From positions 1 to 64,000 of the IMG/VR virus record IMGVR_UViG_3300031525_000001: a stretch of DNA of 64,000 bases. One strand, given 5' to 3'. A program made the position numbers and the translations under genes. The notes under the pieces are model-generated. The model did not search any database. It was not told the DNA's origin and saw nothing but the letters and a program-made list of their open reading frames with translations. The stretch is from a virus. Below are positions 27,577 through 36,191 of this stretch, piece by piece; position 1 is the first letter of the stretch; the number at the start of each line of letters is the position of its first letter.

Positions 27577-30252
27577 ATGCCGACAATAACTAACATTGTC
27601 GAGACAGCGGGTAGCGTTGTCACCCTCTCCGTCACCAGCGGGGGCACGTTCGCGGTTGGCAACGTCGTCCAATTGTGGGGATTGACCACTGGCTGGTGGT
27701 TGAACGGGCGACTCGTCACTCTTCTAGCTGGTACGACCGACACCTCTCTGGTGTTCGCCGACCCTACAGTGAATGGTCCTCAGCCTCCGGTCGCGGAGAC
27801 GGGCAACGCGACAGTGTACATGGTTCAGACCCCAGCCCCGGACCAGTTGTACCTCCAGCCGCGAGAGAACTTGCTTCCTTATGAAGACGCACGTTTCAAC
27901 TCATTGATTCAAGCCGTTGCAAATTTCTACATGACCCGCAACGATCAGAGCACATGGGGCAACTGTCTCCGAGCGATTGCACAGGAATTGTCGCGGCTCG
28001 AATACTTCTACGCCTACGATCTCATTAACAAAGTCCCGTCCTACTTGACGCCGCCCGATATTCGCCGCCGTTGGGCTGATCCGCTGTACGTGAGTGCTTA
28101 CTGGCCCAGCCCTACGCAGTTCGATCTCAATTTCAAAACGATGCTCGTGGACCTGATTGCTGCTTATAGAATGGGCTCCACGGCGGTCGGAATTCAGGAC
28201 GTGATCTTCGCCTATACAGGCATCAACATCGTCGTTGAACAGTTATACCAGTTCATCGGAGATGGTTTCTACGACCAATCCGACCGGAACGCGATCAAGG
28301 TCAGCGTTAACGTCGGCGGCACCAATTCGTTGCAGTCCCTCACCAGTTTGATCCAGCTACAGGCGATTATCCAAAGCCTTTACGGAGCCATCGACCTCGC
28401 GAAGGCCGCACACGTGGGACTTGAGTTTACCACGGTCTTCGGTGAGGGCGAAGATTTGGACTGTCTGATAAGTCCGATGTATGTGACGCAACAGCAGTAC
28501 AATACCCTCACAGCCACATCGCAGGCGTACTACAACCTGAATGGTTACGTGGCGATCAACCCGATTCTGTTCTGGAAACCCACCACATCGTTCGTCAACC
28601 CCAATCAAACAAACGGGCTGGGGCTCGTCATTACGGACTCGAATGGCAATCTCCAGATGGTCACCGCGATCACTGGCAATGGCGAGAGCGGAGCAACGCG
28701 ACCAGTCTGGAATCTTACCGCTGGCGGCATCACGGTTGATGGTAACGTCACGTGGACGAACATCTCTTCTGCCGTCGCGGATGTTCAGATTGTGGACAAT
28801 TTGCTGACAGTGACGGCGAACAACACGCTGCTTCCAATTACACCTGCTCCGCAGACGATCAAGTTCGTGGGTCTGGGCAACGCAGCGTTCCTTAATGGAC
28901 AACAGGTGACGGTACTCTCAGCGAGCCCCACGGGGTTCACCGCGACTTACGTGAGCAACGCATACGTCACCAACGTCCAGATCGAAGGAACGACGCTCAC
29001 CGTATTGTGCGCTAATAATTTCCAGTCCGGTATGACCATCGAATTCTCGGGTCTACTTGACGCGACTTTCTTGAATGGGCAGTCAGTGATTGCGGACACT
29101 ATCCTGTACGGCGGTTCACCAGTTGCCCCTATCGGATTCACGGCTACGTTCTCGTATGGCTCCCCGCCAGCCGACTACCCGTCCACGGCTGACTCTGGTA
29201 CAGCGGCGGTGACCGACTACCCGCTCACGTCCGATATAGGTAATGTCGCGTACTTCCCAGCTACCTCGATATCCATCGCCCAGTATCAGGCGTTGTCAGC
29301 CCAGTTCCAAACCTTGTATCAAGCGCAGTACGTCAACAATTGCTGCCCCGATTATCTGTCGGGCCCGCTCAATCCTGAGAAGTGTTCGCCTGTGCCTGTG
29401 GGTATCACTGATACGCTTCGCATCATCATTCGTGAGATCGAACAGCCGCCATTCGCTCCAATGCTGATTCAAGCCCCTGTCTTAGGGGCATCTGCGATGG
29501 CAGGCATCCTCACCCCAGCCGAGCTTGTTGAGTGGAATAACGAAGTGAAGAACACGCTGTTTGGCGTCGAGCCCACGACTACACTAGCGGCATGGGGCTA
29601 CAGGCTATCCCTGCCGCCCGATCCAAATCTCACCAAGGTTACGACGGGACCGAAGCTCACGCCCGCACAGTGGGCGGCATTGCCAGCGATCACTTTCATA
29701 ATTACGAATGTCGTTTCGGACGGTGACAATGCGACGTATACGTACACGGCGCTCTCCAGCACGGCACCTCTTTCTCCTCCCGAGTTGCAACTGCATGAGG
29801 GAGAACTCGTCACCATCAGCGGTTGCGCGTTAGTGGGCTCGCCTGCCCGCGACCTCTTAAACGGCACCGCCAAGATCAATGACGTGACGAGTACCACGTT
29901 CTCGATCCCAAACCCCAACGTGATTGCATCGACCCCGCAGACTGCTTCTGGCAATGTTGCTCCGTTGCTTCAATCGGCATGGACGCTCCAGTACGGAAAT
30001 TATCAGTTGCTCGTGTCACCGCCAGCTTCGCTTCCGCCGTACCTCGGAGTTACACCAGTCCTCAGCCCTCCGTCAAACTGGATAGAGATTGTAGCCAACA
30101 TCGCCACAGTGCCGAACGAGGTGAACTTGGTGGTTACTGGTGAAGTCGCCAACTGGGATCAGACGCATCAGATGGGCTTGCTCGCTCCTCGCCTCGACCA
30201 AGTGTGGGAGGTCAGCGGAGGCGACCAATACTTCATCTTCCAAGAGACTTAA
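27577..30252 (+). CDS. Baseplate/tail protein, tail protein I-like
   Basis: 891 aa. Residues ~85-240 (ARFNSLIQAVANFYMTRND, ELSRLEYFYAYDLINK, RWADPLYVSAYWPSP, MLVDLIAAYRMGSTAVGIQD) look like the helical core of phage tail protein I/gp53-type wedge proteins that bind the J-like protein. The middle has a fibre module GATRPVWNLTAGG...VTWTNI, matching one in the upstream gene, and several 'TLTVLCANNFQSGMTIEFSG' repeats. Head-to-tail start with the J-like gene (stop then ATG) supports a joint baseplate function. Confidence 0.6.
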   Translation: MPTITNIVETAGSVVTLSVTSGGTFAVGNVVQLWGLTTGWWLNGRLVTLLAGTTDTSLVFADPTVNGPQPPVAETGNATVYMVQTPAPDQLYLQPRENLLPYEDARFNSLIQAVANFYMTRNDQSTWGNCLRAIAQELSRLEYFYAYDLINKVPSYLTPPDIRRRWADPLYVSAYWPSPTQFDLNFKTMLVDLIAAYRMGSTAVGIQDVIFAYTGINIVVEQLYQFIGDGFYDQSDRNAIKVSVNVGGTNSLQSLTSLIQLQAIIQSLYGAIDLAKAAHVGLEFTTVFGEGEDLDCLISPMYVTQQQYNTLTATSQAYYNLNGYVAINPILFWKPTTSFVNPNQTNGLGLVITDSNGNLQMVTAITGNGESGATRPVWNLTAGGITVDGNVTWTNISSAVADVQIVDNLLTVTANNTLLPITPAPQTIKFVGLGNAAFLNGQQVTVLSASPTGFTATYVSNAYVTNVQIEGTTLTVLCANNFQSGMTIEFSGLLDATFLNGQSVIADTILYGGSPVAPIGFTATFSYGSPPADYPSTADSGTAAVTDYPLTSDIGNVAYFPATSISIAQYQALSAQFQTLYQAQYVNNCCPDYLSGPLNPEKCSPVPVGITDTLRIIIREIEQPPFAPMLIQAPVLGASAMAGILTPAELVEWNNEVKNTLFGVEPTTTLAAWGYRLSLPPDPNLTKVTTGPKLTPAQWAALPAITFIITNVVSDGDNATYTYTALSSTAPLSPPELQLHEGELVTISGCALVGSPARDLLNGTAKINDVTSTTFSIPNPNVIASTPQTASGNVAPLLQSAWTLQYGNYQLLVSPPASLPPYLGVTPVLSPPSNWIEIVANIATVPNEVNLVVTGEVANWDQTHQMGLLAPRLDQVWEVSGGDQYFIFQET

Positions 30253-30255
30253 CAG

Positions 30256-31311
30256 ATGGAAAAAACGGGATACATTTCGCCGCCACAAGGAGTGTTGGAA
30301 CTCAACGTCATTCGTGACCAGAACCCTCGTGTGACCCTGAATCTAGACCTCGGAATTCCCAATTTTACTGTGTTTTCCATGACCTTGCCGCTGGTGGAGA
30401 ATGAGCCCAAGGCGATGTCAGAACTCTTGGCAGAAGCGATTCACGTCCTCTGCGATGAGGTTGCTCACTTCATGCTCGTGATGGATTACCAGCAGGAAGT
30501 GATCGTCCAGACGTACAGCACGGTGCTCAACTGTTACAAAGGGATGAGTAGAGAGACGGACACTGACAAGACCACGGGGGAGTTGACCGAGGACGATTTC
30601 ATCAAGACGTATGCGGGCACTTTCAACCTCCCGCAGTCGTTCGTGAATGAAACTCAGAACCGCGTGGTCACCGCAGGCAAGACGATTAAGCGTCCGCCGA
30701 AGTATCGCAAGATCGATCTCTCAGTGGACAAACCGCCGAAAGCCACGACAAGCGATGTGGCTCGGGTAATCCGTCAGTACAGGGGTCGCTCGCTCAAGAC
30801 GCAGCCCAAGCCGCTGTTCGTTGTGGTATACGATCAGGTGGGTCGGCCTTCGGGCACGCTCCCACTCGGTCCACAGTTCAAGAACAAGCTGCTCAATTTG
30901 GTCAAGAAGCAGGGCTCCGCAGAATTCACCAACGCGGTCACGCTGGACAATGAGCACGAGATGCGTTACCTCGCGGTAGACGGCATCCCCGGCACGATTA
31001 CAATCGACGGTCGTATTTACAGACCCTCGGCTACGGCGGGGAAGGATACCGCTCTTTACTCGGGAGACGTTGGCGACTGGCTGGTAAAGCTCATGGACGG
31101 ACGGATCGTCGGACCATTCCCCGGGCGTCCGAATATCGCCTCGTTGCGCTATTTGAATTACCCCATCCCGAAGAATCGTTACCGTTGGCACCTTCTAAGC
31201 GAGGGGGATATTCCTGATCCTGAACCCGAAGAGCCCGAGGAAAGCGACGAAAACGGCGTATTAGAACCTGAGGGTGGTCAGGACGAGAACGCGGGGAAAA
31301 TCACTCTTTAG
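30256..31311 (+). CDS. Conserved-looking tail-region protein with acidic tail
   Basis: 351 aa, not recognised. The N-terminal third is mixed alpha/beta, the middle is basic (KTIKRPPKYRKIDLSVDKPP, RQYRGRSLKTQ) and the C-terminus is very acidic (DPEPEEPEESDEN). The abrupt basic-to-acidic organisation suggests a binding or assembly protein. It starts 3 nt after the tail protein I-like gene and ends 2 nt before a GIY-YIG endonuclease, so it closes the baseplate operon. Confidence 0.5.
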   Translation: MEKTGYISPPQGVLELNVIRDQNPRVTLNLDLGIPNFTVFSMTLPLVENEPKAMSELLAEAIHVLCDEVAHFMLVMDYQQEVIVQTYSTVLNCYKGMSRETDTDKTTGELTEDDFIKTYAGTFNLPQSFVNETQNRVVTAGKTIKRPPKYRKIDLSVDKPPKATTSDVARVIRQYRGRSLKTQPKPLFVVVYDQVGRPSGTLPLGPQFKNKLLNLVKKQGSAEFTNAVTLDNEHEMRYLAVDGIPGTITIDGRIYRPSATAGKDTALYSGDVGDWLVKLMDGRIVGPFPGRPNIASLRYLNYPIPKNRYRWHLLSEGDIPDPEPEEPEESDENGVLEPEGGQDENAGKITL

Positions 31312-31313
31312 CC

Positions 31314-31949
31314 ATGTATACAGTCTATAAAATCACGAATGCCGTGACGAATCGATACTACATCGGTGTTCATCGCACCAGTAACCCCCATGATGCCTAC
31401 CTCGGTTCGGGAACGTTGATTCGTAGAGCGGTAGCGAAATACGGGGTGAGTAATTTTCAAAAAGAAATCCTTTTCACCTTCGAAGATGCGGAATCCGCCT
31501 TCCATAAAGAAGAAGAGGTCGTCCAGCAGCATAGGGACAACCCGCTATGTTACAATTTGCGAAAAGGCGGTAAGGGTGGGTTCGATTGGATTAACCAAAA
31601 GGGGCTTAACAGGGACAAGTCCGATGAGGCTAAACGCAATATGTCCGCATCAGCCAAACGGCGTGTTCAAACCCCAGAAGGACGTAGCAATTTACAGAAA
31701 AACGGATTCCTAGCTCTTAAGCAAGGAGCGTTTATTCCGGGGCGTCCATCTGACGCAGCCAGAGAGAAAATTCGACTGTGGGCGGTTGATAGAAAAGCTT
31801 CGTTAAATACAAGAAGGAAGATGTCCGAGGCTCATAAACACCGAACCCCCGAGTTCAACTCTTGGTGTGTCCGTAAACGGTGGGCCGCAGTAAAGGGATT
31901 ACTATTTTTTGAACCGAAACCCGCAGTGTACGGGCTGGAAGTAAGATGA
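31314..31949 (+). CDS. GIY-YIG homing endonuclease (Seg-like)
   Basis: 211 aa. VYKITN and YYIGVHRT are the GIY and YIG elements. The usual downstream Arg/Glu region follows (AYLGSGTLIRRAVAKYG, then FHKEEEVVQQ with the likely metal Glu, and YNLRKGGKGG). The C-terminal ~100 aa contains repeated 'RRKMSEAHK' NUMOD3-type DNA-binding motifs (SDEAKRNMSASAKRR, AREKIRLWA). It is a free-standing mobile gene placed between two tail genes, 2 nt after one and with a promoter-like box before the next. No RBS is obvious. Confidence 0.85.
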   Translation: MYTVYKITNAVTNRYYIGVHRTSNPHDAYLGSGTLIRRAVAKYGVSNFQKEILFTFEDAESAFHKEEEVVQQHRDNPLCYNLRKGGKGGFDWINQKGLNRDKSDEAKRNMSASAKRRVQTPEGRSNLQKNGFLALKQGAFIPGRPSDAAREKIRLWAVDRKASLNTRRKMSEAHKHRTPEFNSWCVRKRWAAVKGLLFFEPKPAVYGLEVR

Positions 31950-31977
31950 AAATTTGCAAAATCTTGCAACTTGATTA

Positions 31978-31991
31978 CAGTATTAAACCAT
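31978..31991 (+). promoter_or_regulatory. CAGTATTAAACCAT box (copy 1)
   Basis: A 14-mer containing a -10-like TATTAA. The identical 14-mer recurs at 33450-33463 directly before a tRNA-like gene. Here it precedes a tail gene whose GGGGG RBS and ATG follow. Confidence 0.4.
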
Positions 31992-32001
31992 AGGGGGTTT
32001 C

Positions 32002-32667
32002 ATGCCAACTAAAGTACAGAACACAGTCGCCTACATCGATCCGATTACGTCGAGTCTCTCCGCAACATACGCCTCTCACCCCGCCACAGGCAATATGCTG
32101 GTCGCTTTCGCAGTCGCGGTAGGCAATAGTGGAGCTACCCCTACCGCTACGATATCGGACAACATCGGCAATACCTACACGAAGGTGGGCTCAGTCCAGC
32201 TTCCCACTACTTCGGGTGAAAGCACTTACTCTATCACGATGTGGTACGTGGCAAGTGCGACCACAGGAAATACAATCGTGACCGCTGCGGCGAGTACAGG
32301 AGCGAATGGCATCGAGTTTTTGGGGTTGTATGAATTTAGTGGTGTTAGCTCCGCAACCCTCGACAAGTATGCCGTGGGAACTGGAACGAATGCGGGAAAC
32401 GCCCTTACTACGAAAGTAATGGAAACGAATTCGGGGGAACTCATAGTAGTCGCACAGCTTGTCGATGGCGGGACTTCGGGCGAAACGGCTGAACCCACAT
32501 CTAACCCCTCCATGGCTATCGGAAACAATCAGCTTGATTCAGGGCTCTCTAATCTGTACACCGATGCTTGGGGAGTGGATTCGGGGACTCACAATAACCA
32601 GTACGGGTTTCACAACAACGCTTCATCGGGAACCTACTGGGGAGTGATCGCGGGGATATTCTCATAA
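32002..32667 (+). CDS. Tail fibre-like jelly-roll protein
   Basis: 221 aa with GGGGG RBS. Ser/Thr/Ala/Gly-rich beta sequence: NMLVAFAVAVGNSGA, SDNIGNTYTKVGS, ITMWYVASATTGN, GLYEFSGVSSATLD, WGVIAGIFS. This pattern is common to small virion decoration or receptor-binding jelly-roll proteins in which the 'D-x-GN-Y' turn recurs. No catalytic motif. Located between a homing endonuclease and another tail gene, probably displaced from the baseplate operon by the endonuclease. Confidence 0.5.
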   Translation: MPTKVQNTVAYIDPITSSLSATYASHPATGNMLVAFAVAVGNSGATPTATISDNIGNTYTKVGSVQLPTTSGESTYSITMWYVASATTGNTIVTAAASTGANGIEFLGLYEFSGVSSATLDKYAVGTGTNAGNALTTKVMETNSGELIVVAQLVDGGTSGETAEPTSNPSMAIGNNQLDSGLSNLYTDAWGVDSGTHNNQYGFHNNASSGTYWGVIAGIFS

Positions 32668-32671
32668 AGCT

Positions 32672-33301
32672 ATGAAATACAGAGAGGATTTCGCGCAGTA
32701 TAGGCCGAAAGTAAACGTTCGTGTCACGCGGGAAGACACGGGCGAAACCCTGTACGAGGCTCACAACGTAATAGTAAACGTTGTGAAATTCCTATTTGCT
32801 CGCCTTATGGCGAACGTATTCCCCAACGACCCGAACCCGCCGTATCAACAGGGTCACGAACCCCTGTACGGCGTGTGGGGACTTGCCCTTGGTGCAGGGT
32901 CATCCCAGTGGGCTCCCGAGACGCAGCCCGACCCCGCACCCACCCAGACAGCCCTGATCGCCGAGTTCTTACGTAAGCCATTATCCAAAGTCAACTTCGT
33001 TGACCTCAATCAGAATCCTTTATCCGTACTCAGCACCATGGTCGATTTCCAGACCACGATCAATGCTACGACCGACAACATCACGCAGGGTATCCGCGAG
33101 ATGGGCTTAATCGGCGGCGGCACCTTTGGCACTAATCCGCCGTCTACCGCCACACAGATGCTCACGGCTCCATATTTCAATCCAATTGCCGTTCCTCCGG
33201 GCCCAGCGAATTCGGTGGTGCTCATCAATTACTTGACGCTGCCGCCCCTCGTCCTCCCACCCGGTGTTAACGTAATCATCAGTTGGGTGCTGGCGTTCTA
33301 A
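32672..33301 (+). CDS. Tail-region structural protein
   Basis: 209 aa, not recognised. It starts YREDFAQYRPKVNVRVTRED, has a variable central part with Pro-rich stretches and ends in a hydrophobic strand (VNVIISWVLAF). Four nt separate it from the jelly-roll-like gene and its stop abuts a small lysine-rich gene, so it is one transcription unit with them. Likely virion-associated by position. Confidence 0.45.
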   Translation: MKYREDFAQYRPKVNVRVTREDTGETLYEAHNVIVNVVKFLFARLMANVFPNDPNPPYQQGHEPLYGVWGLALGAGSSQWAPETQPDPAPTQTALIAEFLRKPLSKVNFVDLNQNPLSVLSTMVDFQTTINATTDNITQGIREMGLIGGGTFGTNPPSTATQMLTAPYFNPIAVPPGPANSVVLINYLTLPPLVLPPGVNVIISWVLAF

Positions 33302-33448
33302 ATGCCATTCTTCAAACGATTCACGGCGAAGGTTAACGAAGAGGATAGCGTCGTCTGCACCACGGAAGAGCTTGACGAAGTGCTGGAAGACCGCAAGCGG
33401 CGGAAGAAGAAAAAGAAGACCGACGACGACCCGGATACCGACTCCTAA
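33302..33448 (+). CDS. Small highly charged protein
   Basis: 48 aa, starting at the ATG that directly follows the preceding stop (TAAATG). It reads MPFFKRFTAKVNEED, then a run of Arg/Lys (RKRRKKKKK) and an acidic end (DDDPDTDS). No function can be given. Placement and immediate coupling support it as a real gene. Confidence 0.5.
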   Translation: MPFFKRFTAKVNEEDSVVCTTEELDEVLEDRKRRKKKKKTDDDPDTDS

Positions 33449-33449
33449 T

Positions 33450-33463
33450 CAGTATTAAACCAT
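33450..33463 (+). promoter_or_regulatory. CAGTATTAAACCAT box (copy 2)
   Basis: Same 14-mer as at 31978. The TATTAA at 33453-33458 would place the transcript start almost at the first base of the tRNA-like gene at 33464. Confidence 0.4.
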
Positions 33464-33536
33464 GCGGGGATAGCTTAGCGGTAGAGCAGCCGACCCAATC
33501 GGTTTACGGTGGTTCGATCCCAACCTCCCCGCTCCA
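33464..33536 (+). tRNA. tRNA-like gene with 5-nt anticodon loop
   Basis: 73 nt including CCA. Acceptor GCGGGGA pairs perfectly with TCCCCGC; D-arm GCT/AGC is normal. At the canonical place the anticodon stem GCCGA/TCGGT forms five pairs but leaves a loop of only five nt (CCCAA). A register shifted by one gives AGCCG/CGGTT with loop ACCCAAT (anticodon CCA, but C at position 33). The T-arm GGTGG...CC-A-ACC needs one bulged A. The body resembles tRNA-Gly, but decoding is doubtful. Either a degenerate tRNA or a non-decoding tRNA-like RNA. Confidence 0.55.
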
Positions 33537-33773
33537 TACACCATCCTGATCGAAATGTCAATAGACTCCCAAAAATAATTTCGGAAAAAAGCTAAACATT
33601 TTTCTGATTTTCCGGTATAATAGCACCAGAAGTGAGCCTTTCAAATTCAAACTGCAAAAGCTGAGAAGGTGAACGCTGTGACCTTCGAGGAGCTTGCGGG
33701 AATCAAATAGTTGTGGTAGAATGGAAGCAGTACAAATATGGGGTGCCGCACCAACGCGGCTAGGAGGTAGGTT
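33537..33773 (+). promoter_or_regulatory. Intergenic control region with two promoter-like boxes
   Basis: No gene of convincing size. GGTATAAT lies at 33614-33621 and TTGCGG (33694-33699), 17 nt, TAGAAT (33717-33722) forms a good sigma70-type promoter for the next gene, followed by GCCGC...GCGGC hairpin material and the RBS AGGAGG at ~33763. A 13-codon GTG-start frame at ~33668 behind GAGAAGG could be a leader peptide. Confidence 0.45.
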
Positions 33774-34736
33774 ATGAGTCGAAAAGAGTTTGATTTTACA
33801 GACCGCAAGAAAATCGAGGTTCCGTATTCGCAGTTGAAGCATAATCTGGACACTCGTGCAGAAGGTTCACAGGACCCAGAGTTTGTCACGAAAGAACTCC
33901 TGCCCTCATTCAAAGACAAGGATGAGGCTCTCGACGTACTCCTCAAGTTCCCCATCGAAGTCACTGGCGACTACGTGCTCGTTGTCGGTCGTAACTTCGC
34001 CCGCGCACTCCAGATTCTTCTCGGCGAAGATGACCCCAAGATTCCCGTCGAGGTCTACAGCGACATCCCGAATTTCGACAGACTGGATGTTGACGACCAA
34101 CTCAAGGTTCGCACCTACGCCATCTCCAAGGACCACTTGAAGACCCGCCAGCGCGGTCTCAAGGATGAAGATTACCTGTTCAACGTCCAGTATTACGTGG
34201 ACGAGAACTACACCAAGGAACAGGTCATCGACGCCCTGTCTCCCCTCGGCTTGAAAAAGTGGCGTATCGAGAAGCTCTACGTGAAGGCGAAGGGCATTCG
34301 GACGCAGCAACAGTTGGGTGCGGCCCGTCAGGAAGTCAAGGTGCTCACCGATGCGAAGAAGCCCGTGAATTACAACCGCATCGTGGAACGCTACGGGTTG
34401 CCCGAAAAGTACGTCAAGGACCTTTCGGACCCGACACGTCGTGGGGCTAAAACTGCGGCTCTCAACGCCTTGAAGAACAAGCAGAAGCTCTCGCCTCGCA
34501 GCAAGCAATATGCCGATGGAAACTTCACATGGTATACCCTGTCGGCGCAAGGTACGCTGGCGACTTCGGATTTCGAGAACAAGACGCCATTGTCGGCGAA
34601 GACGTTCCGCGAAATCACGCAGCACCACCTTGACGAAGCCAAGGCCTTAGTAACGCTTTGGGAAGGTGCGTTGGAACGTGCCAACACCCAAATCGACCGC
34701 CTCGAAAAAGCGAGATCGGCGAAGGCTGGCAGCTAA
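33774..34736 (+). CDS. Unknown protein, possible DNA-binding
   Basis: 320 aa, RBS AGGAGG. The N-terminal ~130 aa is alpha/beta with FPIEVTGDYVLVVGRNFA and IPVEVYSDIP. The middle is basic with a helix-turn-helix-like stretch (YNRIVERYGLPEKYVKDLS) and LNALKNKQKLSPRSKQY. The C-terminal ~40 aa is a probable coiled coil (LWEGALERANTQIDRLEKA). A ParB-like or other DNA-binding role is possible but not supported by a clear motif. The 3' end overlaps the convergent Mom-like gene by 4 nt. Confidence 0.5.
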   Translation: MSRKEFDFTDRKKIEVPYSQLKHNLDTRAEGSQDPEFVTKELLPSFKDKDEALDVLLKFPIEVTGDYVLVVGRNFARALQILLGEDDPKIPVEVYSDIPNFDRLDVDDQLKVRTYAISKDHLKTRQRGLKDEDYLFNVQYYVDENYTKEQVIDALSPLGLKKWRIEKLYVKAKGIRTQQQLGAARQEVKVLTDAKKPVNYNRIVERYGLPEKYVKDLSDPTRRGAKTAALNALKNKQKLSPRSKQYADGNFTWYTLSAQGTLATSDFENKTPLSAKTFREITQHHLDEAKALVTLWEGALERANTQIDRLEKARSAKAGS

Positions 34737-35911
34737 ACGGCGGCGGCTCGCGCTAACTCTTGAGCACGATGGGAGGGGTCTTTGGTTAGGAAACCAGAGC
34801 CTCTCCCATTTTCGTATGGGATATGAATGTTCTTGAATTCGAACTGCTCTTTGGTTCCGTCAACAATGTGCCCGGTCTTCGGGTGCTTGAGATACCAGTG
34901 GGTCGTGTTATTCGCTTCGGGCACCCGGACTACTTGTGGTTTGTACCCTCGGGTCCTGCCCCACTGATGGTATAGGAATTCGGTTACGGTGTAGCAGTGA
35001 CCGAACGTCTTGTGCTGACCATCGGACTGCTTCCTGTATTCAGGGGTGAGCAGGGCAGGCGTGAGCGCCTGTTGCGCCTGCCAGATCAGGAAATCCGCGA
35101 GCGGCTGACGCATCTCGCCATCGATGATAACCACGTCGCCGACTGTCCAGAGTTTCTTGCCGATGTACGACTTCCGAATCCGGGTCTTGTGTTTGGCGAT
35201 GTACTTTTCTTCCGTGGTCTTGCCCTTCCACGAAGAGGCGTACTCACCTTCAACCACTTTGTTGAAACCTTTTCGCCATTTGCAGAACGTGTTCTTCGGC
35301 GTCGTATCGCCGTACTGTCGAGTAGACTTGCCATCCACCTGATTTATGCCCGTTCCCTTCGGGTGTCCCACGGCCTTGCCCGCTGTCTTGCCGACAAAAG
35401 TCCAGCCCGTGTCAAGGTAGCCTCGACCATCGCCGCGACCAACCGTAGGATCGGGCTCGATAAATGTTTCATAGCCGTAAACGGGGAAGCCGTAGATGTC
35501 CTGCCACACAACCGAAACTGTTTTCTCCCACATCGACAACACACGCCCGAAAAGCCCCTTCTCGTGATTCGTCAGGCAATAGACCGTGTTGTCCACGATG
35601 CCATTCAGCCAGCGGTTCATCCGCTTACGCATCTCTTTGTTGTCAACGCCGAAGAATTTGTCCCGAGCCGCCGTGCACTTCACTCCCCCACCACCCGAAA
35701 TAATTCCCGCGATCTCGCCGTTGTACCAGATCAGGAAGTGTATTTGCTGCCCTCGGTCGCCAAACTTTAGTCCACGACCAATCCGTTCTTCGGCGGTGAA
35801 GCATCGCTGCTCCTCAAGGGAAAACGAGGAAATGTAGTGAGTTGCTCGCACCTTCGTGAAGCGGGGGTCGCCCGCCGAGACGAATTCAAGGTAAAGTGAC
35901 GGAATTTCCAT
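34733..35911 (-). CDS. Mom-like DNA-modification protein fused to GHCY domain
   Basis: 392 aa. The first ~180 aa contain GEIAGIISGGGGVKCTAARD, FFGVDNKE, IVDNTVYCLTNHE, VYGYETFIEP and WTFVGKTAG. They match the Mom-family (adenine methylcarbamoylation/DUF4338-like GNAT-related) pattern of 'ISGG ... ARD-FFG ... NHE ... GFETFV ... W-VG-TAG'. The C-terminal ~90 aa hold FGHCYTVTEFLYHQWG, THWYLKHPKTGHIVDGT and EQF, a separate Cys-His-Asp module (YunG/papain-like) widespread in phages. The fusion of the two is unusual. A TATTAA box ends 6 nt before the ATG, so the mRNA may be leaderless. Together with the next reverse gene it suggests phage DNA-base hypermodification against restriction. Confidence 0.65.
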   Translation of the reverse strand: MEIPSLYLEFVSAGDPRFTKVRATHYISSFSLEEQRCFTAEERIGRGLKFGDRGQQIHFLIWYNGEIAGIISGGGGVKCTAARDKFFGVDNKEMRKRMNRWLNGIVDNTVYCLTNHEKGLFGRVLSMWEKTVSVVWQDIYGFPVYGYETFIEPDPTVGRGDGRGYLDTGWTFVGKTAGKAVGHPKGTGINQVDGKSTRQYGDTTPKNTFCKWRKGFNKVVEGEYASSWKGKTTEEKYIAKHKTRIRKSYIGKKLWTVGDVVIIDGEMRQPLADFLIWQAQQALTPALLTPEYRKQSDGQHKTFGHCYTVTEFLYHQWGRTRGYKPQVVRVPEANNTTHWYLKHPKTGHIVDGTKEQFEFKNIHIPYENGRGSGFLTKDPSHRAQELARAAAV

Positions 35912-35957
35912 ATTCTCTTAATACCAAATCTGGGGTATTATGTAGGAAGGAGATTTT

Positions 35958-36191
35958 ATGCAGCGACACAGACGGTGTTCAGAGCATAGAAAATTTGCCT
36001 CGCAAAAAGAAGCGGATGACGAGTTGGGCAAAGTCGCGTTGTGGGGGATGAGACGCGGGGGCAGTACGTGGCGGCTGCTTAAAGTGTTCTCCTGTGGGGA
36101 TCACTGGCACATCGGCCGGGATTGGGCGTCGAGATTCATGCTTCCCGAAGAGGAAACGGCGAAGCCCAGCAAAGCCGCCCCCGCCAGCTAG
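35958..36191 (+). CDS. Small protein of unknown function
   Basis: 77 aa with GGTATTAT (35933-35940 region) and AAGGAG before the ATG. Basic N-terminus with Cys/His (MQRHRRCSEHRKFAS), then WRLLKVFSCGDHWHIGRDW and a Lys/Ala/Pro tail. Cys9, His12, Cys and His residues could bind a metal. It ends with a TAG whose preceding C makes CTAG, which is also the stop of the convergent gene. Confidence 0.5.
   Translation: MQRHRRCSEHRKFASQKEADDELGKVALWGMRRGGSTWRLLKVFSCGDHWHIGRDWASRFMLPEEETAKPSKAAPAS

Noticed and set aside
34997-35770. Plus-strand 257-aa frame opposite the Mom-like gene
   Set aside because: The minus strand encodes a recognisable two-domain protein; the plus frame has no motif or RBS.
34733-35911. 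Druantia (DruA) defence gene because of DUF4338-like motifs
   Set aside because: No other Druantia genes are present and the GHCY fusion and neighbouring aGPT-PPlase-like gene fit phage DNA modification better.
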